NCBI GenBank assembly: GCA_005882315.1 | Contig: VBAR01000001.1 | Span: forward strand, 1,313,736 to 1,377,735 | DNA length: 64,000 nt | Reading direction: 5' to 3' | From: Bacteroidota bacterium | GTDB taxonomy: Bacteria > Bacteroidota > Bacteroidia > Chitinophagales > Chitinophagaceae | Shown here: positions 33,655 to 43,108 of the stretch, piece by piece | How positions within the stretch are numbered: position 1 is the stretch's first letter | Layout: each line of letters begins with the position of its first letter | The notes under the pieces: model-generated | The model's database searches: none | The model's input: the letters and a program-made list of their open reading frames with translations, nothing else | Told to the model about the DNA's origin: nothing | Program-made: the position numbers and the translations under genes

Positions 33655-35160
33655 TTAGTAAAGTTTGTAAATGTATAAGGTCTCGTTAGGATTATGTTTG
33701 GGGTTAAGGCGATAAACGATTTTATCGACCCGCCCGGGTTCGATAACGGCTTCAGGTTTTATATCCGGATAAATTTCACGTAACCGCTGTAAACGTTGTT
33801 CCAGGTTTGAATCATCAACCATGATCACATAGTTTGGTTTTGCATTTGAAGAAGTATCAATTTCATTTTTTAAAGTTGCAATTGATTTTTCCGGCGACAA
33901 CACAAAATGATCCAGGTGTTTGCCAAGATAATATAAGGGCAGCATCGATGAACTACGGTCATATTCAAGAATAAGATTCTCTACATCATTCTTTTTTTTC
34001 AGGTAACTCATGGCTTCCACTCTTGATCGTTTGGAATAAGTAAACGTAACTACCAGCAACCCGGCAGTATTTAAAATAATAAACCAAACCAACACAAACT
34101 TTGTTGCTTTCTGCAACCATACTTTAGAAATATTTTTTTCATAATAATACTGAAACCCGATAACGCCGAGTATTAAAAAGTAGGGAACAAAGGGAAGAAT
34201 AAAACGTTCCTGTTTATTGCTGTAGTAAGAATGAAAGACAAAGAAGAATAATGATGCAACAAAAAACATCGCCAGTGTTTTTGATAGTCTCACACTTACA
34301 AAATAGCCCCATGTCAGCAACACAAAAGGAAAAATAAAAAGAACACCAGCAACGGTTCCGATGTACTGATACCACGGACCCTGCGGCTGTACACCAATAT
34401 TGGTTGAGTTTGCATTGAATTGAATATAAGCAAGAGTAGATGCAAAAGGATTTCCATAATGCAGATAATCAAAAAGCCCTTGGGTAAGAAAATAAGAAAG
34501 AATAAATGCGACACCGAATTTAATGGCATTGGGTAATTGACCCTTTTGAAATAACAGGAACAAACCTATGCCACCTGAAATAAAAATTGTTTGCAGCCTG
34601 AAGCAATAAGCAATTGCAAAAAACAAAGCAGCAAGAAACAAAGAACGGTTAGTCGGTTGCGGATTAGCAATATGATAACTTCCTGCCAGTAAAAAAGGAA
34701 TACAGATAAACTCACGAAGACTATGCACAGACATAAAAGGGAATAACCATAAAACCGCCATCAACCATGCAATAAGTAAAGCACTGTTTTTATTTGGTGA
34801 CAAGCGAAGTGAAAGCAGGTATGCATAATAAATGGATAGAACAGATAACAGTGCATGCAACAATCTTGTAATAAACATGATATCCTGCGGGTTTGTTATT
34901 CCCAATTTTTCACAGGCTTCAAAAAGAAGATAATGAAGGCCGGGGTAAATAAGGCTTACATTATATATGGGGCCTTCCATCCAATAGAAATTCACACCAT
35001 CCCGCCACTTCTGTGCAAGTTCTACTACATCAAAGTGATCATCATGAAAAGCATAACCTTTGGAAAAAATGGCGGCTAGTAAACGCAATAAAAAACCAAT
35101 AACCATTATATGATAAATGGAAAAGCTCGCAAATATTTTTTTCCATCGTGGCTGGATCAT
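33655..35160 (-). CDS. GT-C membrane glycosyltransferase
   Basis: 501 residues with about ten to twelve membrane segments. The first periplasmic loop FHDDHFDVVELAQKW carries the paired Asp expected of GT-C enzymes, close to ALG9/PIG-M-like mannosyltransferases (GT22-type wording). A C-terminal periplasmic part follows the last segment (from about residue 385). The sugar is probably taken from a polyprenyl phosphate donor. It overlaps the upstream GT39 gene by 4 nt (ATGA), so the two are translationally coupled and probably act on the same glycan. Confidence 0.8.
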   Translation of the reverse strand: MIQPRWKKIFASFSIYHIMVIGFLLRLLAAIFSKGYAFHDDHFDVVELAQKWRDGVNFYWMEGPIYNVSLIYPGLHYLLFEACEKLGITNPQDIMFITRLLHALLSVLSIYYAYLLSLRLSPNKNSALLIAWLMAVLWLFPFMSVHSLREFICIPFLLAGSYHIANPQPTNRSLFLAALFFAIAYCFRLQTIFISGGIGLFLLFQKGQLPNAIKFGVAFILSYFLTQGLFDYLHYGNPFASTLAYIQFNANSTNIGVQPQGPWYQYIGTVAGVLFIFPFVLLTWGYFVSVRLSKTLAMFFVASLFFFVFHSYYSNKQERFILPFVPYFLILGVIGFQYYYEKNISKVWLQKATKFVLVWFIILNTAGLLVVTFTYSKRSRVEAMSYLKKKNDVENLILEYDRSSSMLPLYYLGKHLDHFVLSPEKSIATLKNEIDTSSNAKPNYVIMVDDSNLEQRLQRLREIYPDIKPEAVIEPGRVDKIVYRLNPKHNPNETLYIYKLY

Positions 35161-36842
35161 TGAGTAATATTATTTGGCTCAACCCGGATAAGATATAGTT
35201 TACTTAGCTGGATGTCCCGTGTTTTTTTATTGATAAACTTTAATGATAGCAAAGTAATACGAAAGATGGGAACTTCTTTTAAAACCCGAAATGAAAGCGA
35301 TTTGTTTTTCAACTCGTCCAGTTCTGCGACTGACACATACCAGGTACCCGGGTAATTCAAATCATTGGAGTTTTTACCAATGTGCAAAATGTCAGACTTA
35401 AGATAAAACTCAAATGCAGCGTCATAAGTAGTTCGGCACACAACCTTTTCACCCGGATAATTTTTGTTCATATAAAATGCCGCTTCGCTGCTTCCCTGGT
35501 ATTTTAAAAGATCAGGATAAAAAATAAGATTGATATAGAGATTAACAACAAGAATAGCTGAGCCGGTTTGAAATAGTACTTTTTTTAAACCTTCCGTTTT
35601 TGCAATTGCCGGCAGCACAATTAAAAGAAAAGCGGCTAATGCAAAAAGCAATATAATTAGAAAAATGTTTGCCCCCGGTTTGTATAGTATGTGCAGTACT
35701 ATCGGAGCAACTAATAGTATTGTTATGATACTGTACAAAATAATTTTTATCAGCCGAGTTTGCGGATGTGGTGATTTGATCCAAATATACCGAGCTGTTA
35801 ATATTGCCAACAGCGGGAATATAATATTAGTATAATACGGTAGTTGGAATTTTGATAATGAAAAAATAAGAAGAGCTGATAAGCTACCCAATAAACTATA
35901 CCATTCATTTGCTTCAACAGCGATTTGCTGTTTTATGTTTTTGAACCGATGAACTAAAGACATGTACATAACTATTGACCATGGAAGAAAAGCCCAAAGT
36001 AACGTATGTAAAAAGAAAGACGGATCTCCTTTTCCTTTGATGGGCCCGGTGTTAAAGAAACGACCAAACTGGCTATCCCAAAGAAAAAAACGAATACCCG
36101 ACACACCGGTTTCTCCAAATACTGTTTTTTCGGGATGACGATCGAATTGCTGCCAGAGACTATAGATCTCGGGACTGATGAAAATAATAAGCAGAATGAT
36201 TGCAAACACCCAACGGATATGAAAAAGATCTTTCCACCTTTTTTTGAGGATCAAATTTCCTGCAACAGCACCTGCAACAGGGATCAATGTAAAAACACCT
36301 TTGGTCATTACCGCACAGGCAGAAAAGAAAACAGCTATAACAAGATGTATATTTTTTCTATCATCAAGACAAACAGCAAAATGATAGATAGCAGCGATCA
36401 ATAAACCTGTGAGATAAGCCTCTGCCCTGATATCATTATCTGATAAAAGTATATGCTGTGCACTGAGCAGAAAGAATGCCGCCCATAAGCCAACCTGTTT
36501 TGAATAATATTTTTTTGCAAATAAATAAGTATAGTAGGCACCCATCAGTACAAAAAGAATCCCGGGTAACTTATAACTCCAACCATGCACGCCAAAAATT
36601 TTGAATGAAAAAGCTGTGATCCAGAATTGAAAATGCGGTTTATCCAACCAATCTTTTCCTTCGTGAATTAAATTCGTGTAATTGCCGCTTTCTGCCATAT
36701 GACGACTGATGGTGGCATAGATTGAAGCATCCGGATCCATTAATGGGATGAACAAACCGCTGAAATTAGTAAGAACAGCAAGGCCAATTAAAAAATAAAG
36801 CCATTTATCACCCGTATTATTTTGTTCAGTATGCGGTTGCAT
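35157..36842 (-). CDS. GT39/PMT_2 membrane glycosyltransferase, ArnT-like
   Basis: 561 residues from the ATG at 36842; a TTG six bases upstream is in frame but less likely. Loop 1 is PLMDPDASIYATISRHMAES with the catalytic Asp pair, then GKDWLDKPHFQFW, the PMT_2 signature. About twelve membrane segments precede a short C-terminal domain. ArnT-type enzymes add aminoarabinose or other sugars to lipid A; other members O-mannosylate proteins. It overlaps the next gene by 4 nt and follows the amidase gene start region by about 20 nt, so it belongs to a compact envelope operon. Confidence 0.85.
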   Translation of the reverse strand: MQPHTEQNNTGDKWLYFLIGLAVLTNFSGLFIPLMDPDASIYATISRHMAESGNYTNLIHEGKDWLDKPHFQFWITAFSFKIFGVHGWSYKLPGILFVLMGAYYTYLFAKKYYSKQVGLWAAFFLLSAQHILLSDNDIRAEAYLTGLLIAAIYHFAVCLDDRKNIHLVIAVFFSACAVMTKGVFTLIPVAGAVAGNLILKKRWKDLFHIRWVFAIILLIIFISPEIYSLWQQFDRHPEKTVFGETGVSGIRFFLWDSQFGRFFNTGPIKGKGDPSFFLHTLLWAFLPWSIVMYMSLVHRFKNIKQQIAVEANEWYSLLGSLSALLIFSLSKFQLPYYTNIIFPLLAILTARYIWIKSPHPQTRLIKIILYSIITILLVAPIVLHILYKPGANIFLIILLFALAAFLLIVLPAIAKTEGLKKVLFQTGSAILVVNLYINLIFYPDLLKYQGSSEAAFYMNKNYPGEKVVCRTTYDAAFEFYLKSDILHIGKNSNDLNYPGTWYVSVAELDELKNKSLSFRVLKEVPIFRITLLSLKFINKKTRDIQLSKLYLIRVEPNNITQ

Positions 36843-36863
36843 TATCAAATATAGTGAGGGAAA

Positions 36864-38039
36864 TTATTTCCACTGTTTAATCCAGTCCTTTATACCCAGG
36901 TAAACCTGGTAAGCAACTTTATAACGGAACTTTGGATCAAGGATCATTTTTTCATCTGCTGCATTACTGAGAAAAGCGATCTCTACAAGACAACTTGGAA
37001 AATCTGTTGGTTGAATAGGAGTGAAATTAAAGCTGCCTACATTACCAAACTCTTCCAGGTTTTTTATTTGTAGTAAACGGTTAAGCAAGCTCACTGTAAA
37101 TGAACGGTAGGCTACATGTTTATAATAAGTGGAAACTCCTCTTGCTGTGTTTCGTCCGGATGAGTTTAAGTGAAATGAAATAAAAAGATCGGGATTGTTT
37201 TGCTGAGCCCAGAGTACACGGTCTTTATTATCAATAGTGGTATCTGTTTCTCTCACCATCAACACTTTTACCTTCTGAGCTTTTAAAATCTTCTGCAGCT
37301 CTTTTGCAAACAAGAGGGTATAGTTTTTTTCAAGAATACCGCTGTTTGTACCTGAAGCACCGGTGTTTGTTCCGCCATGTCCTGCGTCAATAGTAATTGT
37401 CATTTTGCGGATATCAGGAATGGCAGGAACTCTTCTTATTTTCAGGAGTAATGATCTTCCGTTATATCCAATGCTGTAACCGTAATGTTGTTGCTTTACT
37501 AATTCAATGGTGATTTGCAACACATCACTCTCTGTTTGTTCATACCAAACATTTTTTACTGCTTTGGCAGACTTTAGTTGTGTGATCCAATTGGTGTTTG
37601 ATTGAACATTGTAGAGCTCAACTTTTATTCTCGAAGGATCTATTTCCATCCAGCTTTTATAAGCCACCTTACCATTGAGAGAAATGCTAACAGAATCAAA
37701 CTGGTCATCACCCTTTACCCGCCAGCTTTCTGATACTGCTGTTTTTAATATTGTATCAGGGACGGGTTGCGCATAATTTTTCTCTATGAATGCATAATGA
37801 TTGGCTGATAGCTGGACCTTGTATAAATTTTTCAGCGTATCCAAAACTTTTAATACAATGTTTGTATCAATGTATCCCATTTTGGCGCCGCCCAACCTGT
37901 CTTCACCACTGCTGTATGCAAGCTGCGGCAGCTTACCACTTGTGCGGATATAAGATGGGATACTATCCTGCGCTAAACCAATTTGTAAACAGGAAAGAAA
38001 GCAACATACCAATATGATCCGTAATTTCTTTTTCACCAT
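36864..38039 (-). CDS. N-acetylmuramoyl-L-alanine amidase with SH3-like and AMIN-like N-terminus
   Basis: 391 residues, signal peptide to about 23 (MVKKKLRIILVCCFLSCLQI). Residues 25-95 look like an SH3b domain and 100-205 like an AMIN-type domain. The catalytic Amidase_3 part starts near 215: TITIDAGHGGTNTGA (zinc His), GILEKNYTL (Glu), LFISFHLNSSG (His) and LVEIAFLSNAADE (catalytic Glu). It cuts the bond between MurNAc and L-Ala during cell separation or wall turnover. It precedes two GT-C genes by a small gap and sits 19 nt downstream of the DUF418 gene, all on one strand. TACCTTTC precedes the start as a possible -7 box. Confidence 0.9.
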   Translation of the reverse strand: MVKKKLRIILVCCFLSCLQIGLAQDSIPSYIRTSGKLPQLAYSSGEDRLGGAKMGYIDTNIVLKVLDTLKNLYKVQLSANHYAFIEKNYAQPVPDTILKTAVSESWRVKGDDQFDSVSISLNGKVAYKSWMEIDPSRIKVELYNVQSNTNWITQLKSAKAVKNVWYEQTESDVLQITIELVKQQHYGYSIGYNGRSLLLKIRRVPAIPDIRKMTITIDAGHGGTNTGASGTNSGILEKNYTLLFAKELQKILKAQKVKVLMVRETDTTIDNKDRVLWAQQNNPDLFISFHLNSSGRNTARGVSTYYKHVAYRSFTVSLLNRLLQIKNLEEFGNVGSFNFTPIQPTDFPSCLVEIAFLSNAADEKMILDPKFRYKVAYQVYLGIKDWIKQWK

Positions 38040-38058
38040 TTGCGAAAGGTAAAAGAAA

Positions 38059-39387
38059 TTATCGTTTCATTGGTTGCTTTTTCCAGTATGTAAGCGATCG
38101 CCATACCCATTCAAAAGGTCCGAAGCGGAAGTATTTTAACCAGATAGACGAAACAATTAACTGAAATACCCAAACGGCAAATACAAAATAATAGAGTTCG
38201 TGAAATTTCAGTTTATTATAAAATCCAAAACCATAGCCGTAGAAAAACCAGCTGCAGATGATGGATTGCATAAGGTAATTAGTAAACGCCATTTGTCCCA
38301 CATTGGCCAAAGCCCTCATTAACCATGGAACAATTTTACTCCGGTAAATTAATATGAGTAAGCTGGCATGACCAACGGAAATAAATCCCCGTCGGATATC
38401 ATAAAGCAAGTCAGGCGTCATCCGATATCGATCGACATAGTAAGTAAAATTTTCTACAGATAACAACTGGCCCTGTTTATAAGCAAGATATCCTATAGGA
38501 ATACCTATACCATAACCGATCAGTAACCACATAACATAAGTCGGGGTAGAAAGTTTATTACTTAAAAATCCAAGCCCCAGTAATGCCATACCAACAAACA
38601 TCATTGTAAGTCCATCCCAGAACCACGATTGATACAATCCGTTTGTTTCACCATCCACATTCATCGGAACCCAGTATGTAAAAACGGTTGCATAATCTGA
38701 GCGCATATTTCTCAGGTTGCGGTTGACCCAGAATGTATCGGGACCCCGGGATCTCCAGCTTTCAATATTTTCCCATGCAGTTATTGCTCCTTGTTGTTCG
38801 GGTTTAAGTTTAACACTGTCCTTTTTTGCTTGTACTGCTTCCAGGTAATCTTTTCTCTGTTCACGGGATTCATTCCAGCCTTGCTGACTTTTAAACATGG
38901 TAATACACATGCAAACAATTGCCAGTGCAATTAACCATTTCGGACTTGTTTTGCGGAATACAAATAAGATCATTCCGCACATGCCATAGAAATATAAGAT
39001 GTCGCCAAACCACAAAAGAATAAATGCATTGAACATACCAAATACAACCAACCATAAGAGGCGACGATAATAATATTCTGCAACGGATGGCCCGTCGGGT
39101 AGCTCATGTTTGTTTTGTGTAAACAAGACCATACCAGCCCCAAACAACATAGAGAATAAGCCACGCATTGTACCTTCAAAAAAACTACTGATGACAGTAA
39201 GTGTATAATAGTCTTTCGTATTATGAGGACCATGCATAATATTATACCAGGAATCCCAATTGATCCCAAACCCGGGAATATTCATGAGCAGAATTCCTAA
39301 TAAAGCAAATCCGCGTATCATATCAATCGTCTTGATACGGTCTGCTTGTGCTACCGGTGCAGGATTATGTATTGCTATCGTTTCCAT
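38059..39387 (-). CDS. DUF418 membrane protein (copy 2 of tandem pair)
   Basis: 442 residues. An N-terminal IDMIRGFALLGILLMNIPGF is the universal start of DUF418/YeiB proteins. About nine membrane segments follow, and the C-terminal domain contains GQMAFTNYLMQSIICSWFFY and WLKYFRFGPFEWVWRSLTYW, the DUF418 signature. The family is of unknown function, possibly acyltransferase-like membrane proteins. The gene directly follows a second DUF418 gene (40 nt gap), and the two are clearly paralogues in wording, so it is a tandem duplication. A soluble loop near residues 150-220 differs strongly between the two. Confidence 0.88.
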   Translation of the reverse strand: METIAIHNPAPVAQADRIKTIDMIRGFALLGILLMNIPGFGINWDSWYNIMHGPHNTKDYYTLTVISSFFEGTMRGLFSMLFGAGMVLFTQNKHELPDGPSVAEYYYRRLLWLVVFGMFNAFILLWFGDILYFYGMCGMILFVFRKTSPKWLIALAIVCMCITMFKSQQGWNESREQRKDYLEAVQAKKDSVKLKPEQQGAITAWENIESWRSRGPDTFWVNRNLRNMRSDYATVFTYWVPMNVDGETNGLYQSWFWDGLTMMFVGMALLGLGFLSNKLSTPTYVMWLLIGYGIGIPIGYLAYKQGQLLSVENFTYYVDRYRMTPDLLYDIRRGFISVGHASLLILIYRSKIVPWLMRALANVGQMAFTNYLMQSIICSWFFYGYGFGFYNKLKFHELYYFVFAVWVFQLIVSSIWLKYFRFGPFEWVWRSLTYWKKQPMKR

Positions 39388-39427
39388 AAATTATTTTATT
39401 GAGTGTTATAAAATTTTGGTTGAAGTT

Positions 39428-40873
39428 TTAAGCAGTTTCCTTTTTGTTGGGAAAACGTTTACCATAAATCAACCATCGCCATACCCACTCTACCGGCCCA
39501 TAATGATAAAAACGGAGCCAGAGTACAGAGAACACAGTTTGCACCAGCCATATTTCTAATACTAAAAAGTAAAGTTCTTTCTGTGATAACCTTCCGAAAT
39601 AACCAAAACCATGACCATAGAAGAAACAGGTGCAGAAAACAATTTGTATAAAATAATTGGTAAATGCCATGCGACCGACTGCACCTAAACCACGCCATAA
39701 CCACTGAAGAATATTGAGCCTGATAAACCACAAAGCAAGACTTGCATAGCCGAAGGTCATTACAATATTTTCAATAGGGAAAAACTGGTTAGGCGGAATG
39801 GCATGTCCATTAATGTATTTTTCATAATCTGGTATTTTAGCATATGTCAATTCAAGCCGCCACCAGGCGAGCAGAAAACCGACCGCAATACCGATCACGC
39901 CAAATAAGAGATATTTGTTTTTTGAAAAACTGCTACTGAAAAATCCAAAACCATACAGCGCCATACCAAGGAATATAAGCGAACCGAATTCCCAGAACCC
40001 AACCCGGTATAACCAGACTGATTCTTTTTGTTGTGATCGTTGAAGCAGGTAATTCCATATTTTTCCATAACCTGAACGCATTGCCTCATTTTCTGATTTT
40101 TCATTAGCCTTTGTTGAATCATACTTAATATTCTTGGCCATTCGTTCCCATGATTCTTTATCCATCTTTTGCTGGCGAACTAATGTGTCGTTTTTCTTTT
40201 CGATAGAATCCCTGACTTTTATAGAATCAACCGGCATGTTTGCAATACTATCTTTACGATGACGTTCTGTACTATCTTTTTTAAATTTATCCTCCACCAA
40301 CGTCGCAGCTTTATACTTTCTCAACATTTTTTTATCATCCGCATAGTTCCAGTACATTTTACCGCAGTAAATAGCTGTACATATAATAGCTGCTATCAAT
40401 AATGCTTTGCGAGACATCCGCATAAAGGGAAACAACAGGATGCCTAATACACCAAAATGAAACAATAAATCACTTGGCCACAGAATAACAAATGCTGCTA
40501 TTACACCAAAAGCTATCAACCACCACTGGCGTCTTATATAATATTCATGTGTCTGCGGCATGGTAAACTGGTTGGGCCTTGTGAGGTAGAGCATCATGCC
40601 TGTACCAAATATCAATGCAAACAATCCCCGCATTTTTCCTTCGAAGAAAATAAGGACATTGGCAAACAGGTTATAGTCAAGACCTTTGTGTAGCAGGCGC
40701 AGTCTTGTTTGTTCATTGACGCTAAAACCACCCAATTCCCAGATACTGATAAGCAGGATGCCAAGGATGGCAATACCTCTTAAAACATCCACTGAGAAGA
40801 TCCGTGATTCATTTTCGTTAAGACTTACAGGAACAGCAATTGAATTGCCTGTACCGGCAGATTGGTTGCTCAT
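39428..40873 (-). CDS. DUF418 membrane protein with charged insertion (copy 1)
   Basis: 481 residues. VDVLRGIAILGILLISIWEL and GRMAFTNYFIQIVFCTCFFY, ending FYHYGPVEWVWRWLIYGKRF, match the neighbour at 38059. Between the fifth and sixth segments it carries a charged insert of about 90 residues (such as DKFKKDSTERHRKDSIANMP) with coiled-coil character. The neighbour has a shorter unrelated loop at the same place. Membrane protein, role unknown. First gene of the pair, with 54 nt free upstream before the end of the Tag gene region and no obvious promoter box. Confidence 0.88.
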   Translation of the reverse strand: MSNQSAGTGNSIAVPVSLNENESRIFSVDVLRGIAILGILLISIWELGGFSVNEQTRLRLLHKGLDYNLFANVLIFFEGKMRGLFALIFGTGMMLYLTRPNQFTMPQTHEYYIRRQWWLIAFGVIAAFVILWPSDLLFHFGVLGILLFPFMRMSRKALLIAAIICTAIYCGKMYWNYADDKKMLRKYKAATLVEDKFKKDSTERHRKDSIANMPVDSIKVRDSIEKKNDTLVRQQKMDKESWERMAKNIKYDSTKANEKSENEAMRSGYGKIWNYLLQRSQQKESVWLYRVGFWEFGSLIFLGMALYGFGFFSSSFSKNKYLLFGVIGIAVGFLLAWWRLELTYAKIPDYEKYINGHAIPPNQFFPIENIVMTFGYASLALWFIRLNILQWLWRGLGAVGRMAFTNYFIQIVFCTCFFYGHGFGYFGRLSQKELYFLVLEIWLVQTVFSVLWLRFYHYGPVEWVWRWLIYGKRFPNKKETA

Positions 40874-40950
40874 AATGGGGCTGTTTAAGTTGGTTTTGTG
40901 GGAAGATTTACTAAATGTATATAAATATTACCGAAACACAGCCCGCCCAT

Positions 40951-41499
40951 TTACTTTTTATTCCACGAAGGTTTTGCTTTTAAGACTTTTTTATAAACCG
41001 GGCAGGTTTCTTCATGTGCATTGGGCAGATAACCTGTACTCATCAGAAATTCATTTACGATTTCACCACCCGTAAAACGAAAGGTTTGTTTAAAAAGCTT
41101 TGTCCATTCATCTTTTGTCTTCGGATGATGATGATCAAGCCAGTTTTTAAATGACTTGAACTCTTTCTGCAATTGCAAGATTGTTTTTGCATTTTCAATA
41201 GCTGCATTAATCTTTAAACGGTTGCGGATGATGCCCGCATCATTCATCAGCCGGTTAAAATCTTTTTCTTTATAAGCTGCAACTTTTTTAAGTTCAAAAT
41301 TGTGATAAGCTTTCCTGAAACCTGCTTGTTTGTTAAGAATAGTTGTCCAACTTAATCCTGCCTGGTTGAGCTCTAAGATCAAACGACAGAATAATTCATT
41401 ATCATCATGAATAGGAAAGCCATATTGTTTATCATGATATTCCTTATGTGCAGCTTGTTCGCCGGCTTTAAGGGTGCTGATATATTTGCAGTAAGACAT
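40951..41499 (-). CDS. tag: DNA-3-methyladenine glycosylase I
   Basis: 182 residues, the usual length of Tag. The zinc site is complete: Cys4 and His18 at the N-terminus, His162 and Cys166 (AHEETCPVY) at the C-terminus, spaced as in E. coli Tag. EYHDKQYGFPIHDDNELF, ELNQAGLSWTTILNKQAGF and FTGGEIVNEFLMSTG are conserved positions of the helix-hairpin-helix-like fold. It removes 3-methyladenine (and 3-methylguanine) from alkylated DNA. The PnuC gene ends 3 nt upstream of its start, so they are co-transcribed. Confidence 0.95.
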   Translation of the reverse strand: MSYCKYISTLKAGEQAAHKEYHDKQYGFPIHDDNELFCRLILELNQAGLSWTTILNKQAGFRKAYHNFELKKVAAYKEKDFNRLMNDAGIIRNRLKINAAIENAKTILQLQKEFKSFKNWLDHHHPKTKDEWTKLFKQTFRFTGGEIVNEFLMSTGYLPNAHEETCPVYKKVLKAKPSWNKK

Positions 41500-41502
41500 A
41501 TA

Positions 41503-42123
41503 TTATTTTTTTTCAACCTGTTTCTTCCATTCGACATAACCCCACCAGGCCATAGCAAGGAAAAGAATATACATTAAGGTAAACAGGTAGTAATGCTTGT
41601 AAAAATTTAATGGGATAGCAACGATATTACTAAAGATCCATGCCAGCCAGTTTTCCACTTTTCTTTTAGCCATCCACCACATAGCCGTTATTGCTGATGA
41701 TGAAACTAACGAATCGAGAAAGGGAGTATTGCTATCTGTAAATTTTGTAAGTACAAAATAAATTACTCCCCAGAAGAAAAGAAAGAAGCCAATGCCGAAA
41801 GCTAATTGCGATTTTGTACACCAACTGATGGGGTAGGTATAATGTTCGGCATCTTTTTTCTTTACCCAATTATACCAGCCATAAACACTCATCAGGAAAT
41901 AATAAATATTTAATGATCCGTCTGCATATAAAGGAGGGTTGGAGTCAAAATAATATAGATATGCAGCCAGCAAAACCCCAATGATCCCTGTTGGATAAAC
42001 CAGCACATTATTTTTCCGGGCATACCACACACTTGCAATTTGCGTAACAGTACTTATCCACTCCAAGGGCTTTGTATGCTGTATATTATTAATAAGCTCT
42101 TTCCAGATTTCCAGTAAACTCAA
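41503..42123 (-). CDS. pnuC: PnuC nicotinamide riboside transporter
   Basis: 206 residues. EWISTVTQIASVWYARKNNV is the PnuC N-terminal signature; seven membrane segments follow, with LNIYYFLMSVYGWYNWVKKK and LDSLVSSSAITAMWWMAKRK in the substrate region. It brings nicotinamide riboside across the inner membrane by facilitated diffusion, trapped by phosphorylation. The start is a TTG at 42123: a stop codon lies close upstream and there is no ATG in the correct region. Immediately followed by tag. The NadR-like kinase that would trap the substrate is at 31776. Confidence 0.9.
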   Translation of the reverse strand: MSLLEIWKELINNIQHTKPLEWISTVTQIASVWYARKNNVLVYPTGIIGVLLAAYLYYFDSNPPLYADGSLNIYYFLMSVYGWYNWVKKKDAEHYTYPISWCTKSQLAFGIGFFLFFWGVIYFVLTKFTDSNTPFLDSLVSSSAITAMWWMAKRKVENWLAWIFSNIVAIPLNFYKHYYLFTLMYILFLAMAWWGYVEWKKQVEKK

Positions 42124-42139
42124 TTCTTATTTTTTGTAA

Positions 42140-42176
42140 ACATAAATAAAAAAGCCACGCATATTGCGTAGCTTTT
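42140..42176 (-). terminator. Rho-independent terminator before pnuC
   Basis: Twelve-base arms AAAAGCCACGCA / TGCGTAGCTTTT with one mismatch and loop TAT. On the minus strand the stem is followed by TTTTTTATTT. It ends the small gene at 42196 and sets pnuC-tag as a new unit. Confidence 0.75.
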
Positions 42177-42195
42177 CTTTTGTGGTATTCTATCA

Positions 42196-42321
42196 TTAGC
42201 CAAACAGCTTAAATCCGAGAATTAATAAAACGAGTCCTTTCACTACACACCAGCACAAATAAATTACCAATGCTTTCCTTCCGTATTTCTGAAAAAAAGG
42301 CTTAGAGAGTATTTTTTTCAT
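42196..42321 (-). CDS. Small membrane protein, 41 aa
   Basis: ATG at 42321 opens MKKILSKPFFQKYGRKALVI, then a hydrophobic stretch with two Cys (YLCWCVVKGLVLLILGF). One membrane segment is expected with the basic N-terminus inside. It lies 10 nt downstream of the methyltransferase stop (42332) and before a good terminator, so it is the last gene of that unit. Small proteins of this kind are seen in Chitinophagaceae without name. The tight linkage to a volatile-sulfur methyltransferase could mean a regulatory subunit (inference). Confidence 0.6.
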   Translation of the reverse strand: MKKILSKPFFQKYGRKALVIYLCWCVVKGLVLLILGFKLFG

Positions 42322-42331
42322 AAACTAAAAT

Positions 42332-43069
42332 TTAGGCAGCATTCTTATCACCGGTTGGAAATATCATCGGTACTTTCTTTTTATACTCACTGTATTTACT
42401 GCCAAAATGTGTAACCAGGTCTCTTTCTTCAAACCAGATAGCAGTGAAAATATAACCTGTGGTAAGTATCGCAAACAACAAATGTGCTGCAGACATTACA
42501 GGTGTTGCCCAAAAAGCGATCAACCAACCCAGGTAAAGCGGATGACGAACATACTTATAAAAAAACGGGATACGAAAACGAAGTGGTTCATATTTTTTAC
42601 CAGTGAAATAAAACCAAACCTGGCGCAAACCAAACAGGTCAAAATGGTTGATCATAAAAGTGCTGAGCAATACAATCAACCAGCCGGTAATGAATAATAC
42701 AGTTAAAATCGTTTTGATAACCGGGCTTTCGATAACCCACACAAAACCACCCATCGGTTGCCATTGCCATACTAATAAAAGCAGGCAAAGGCTTGAAAGC
42801 AAGACATAGGTGCTCCGTTCAGCAGGTTCAGGAATAATCTTTGTCCACCATTTTTTAAAGGCAGGTCTTGCCATAATACTATGCTGCAGTGCAAATACCA
42901 GTAGTAAAGCAGCATTGACAACTATTGCAGTTAATAAAGGAACCTGCGGTGCTCCATCAATAGATTTTGGAACAAACAAGTTGCCCACAAATCCAAAAGC
43001 ATAAAGAAAAGTGCCGAAGAATAAGAGATAAGAGATCAATCCATACATGAGAACAAGAGATCTTTTCAT
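42332..43069 (-). CDS. mddA: Methanethiol S-methyltransferase (MddA-like)
   Basis: 245 residues with about five membrane segments. The wording follows MddA closely: FGTFLYAFGFVGNLFVPKSI, FALQHSIMARPAFKKWW, PEPAERSTYVLLSSLCLLLL, FMINHFDLFGLRQVW, YKYVRHPLYLGWLIAFWATP and IWFEERDLVTHFGSKYSEY. The RHPLYLG and EERDL boxes are the SAM-binding part of the isoprenylcysteine-methyltransferase-like fold. MddA methylates methanethiol with S-adenosylmethionine to give dimethyl sulfide. NnrU-like or other ICMT-fold proteins are the alternatives, but they match less well. A 41-aa membrane protein follows, and a 62-aa membrane protein precedes. Confidence 0.85.
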   Translation of the reverse strand: MKRSLVLMYGLISYLLFFGTFLYAFGFVGNLFVPKSIDGAPQVPLLTAIVVNAALLLVFALQHSIMARPAFKKWWTKIIPEPAERSTYVLLSSLCLLLLVWQWQPMGGFVWVIESPVIKTILTVLFITGWLIVLLSTFMINHFDLFGLRQVWFYFTGKKYEPLRFRIPFFYKYVRHPLYLGWLIAFWATPVMSAAHLLFAILTTGYIFTAIWFEERDLVTHFGSKYSEYKKKVPMIFPTGDKNAA

Positions 43070-43108
43070 ACAATAAAGTTTAATGGTTAAGGTTCTATAA
43101 TTAAAAAT

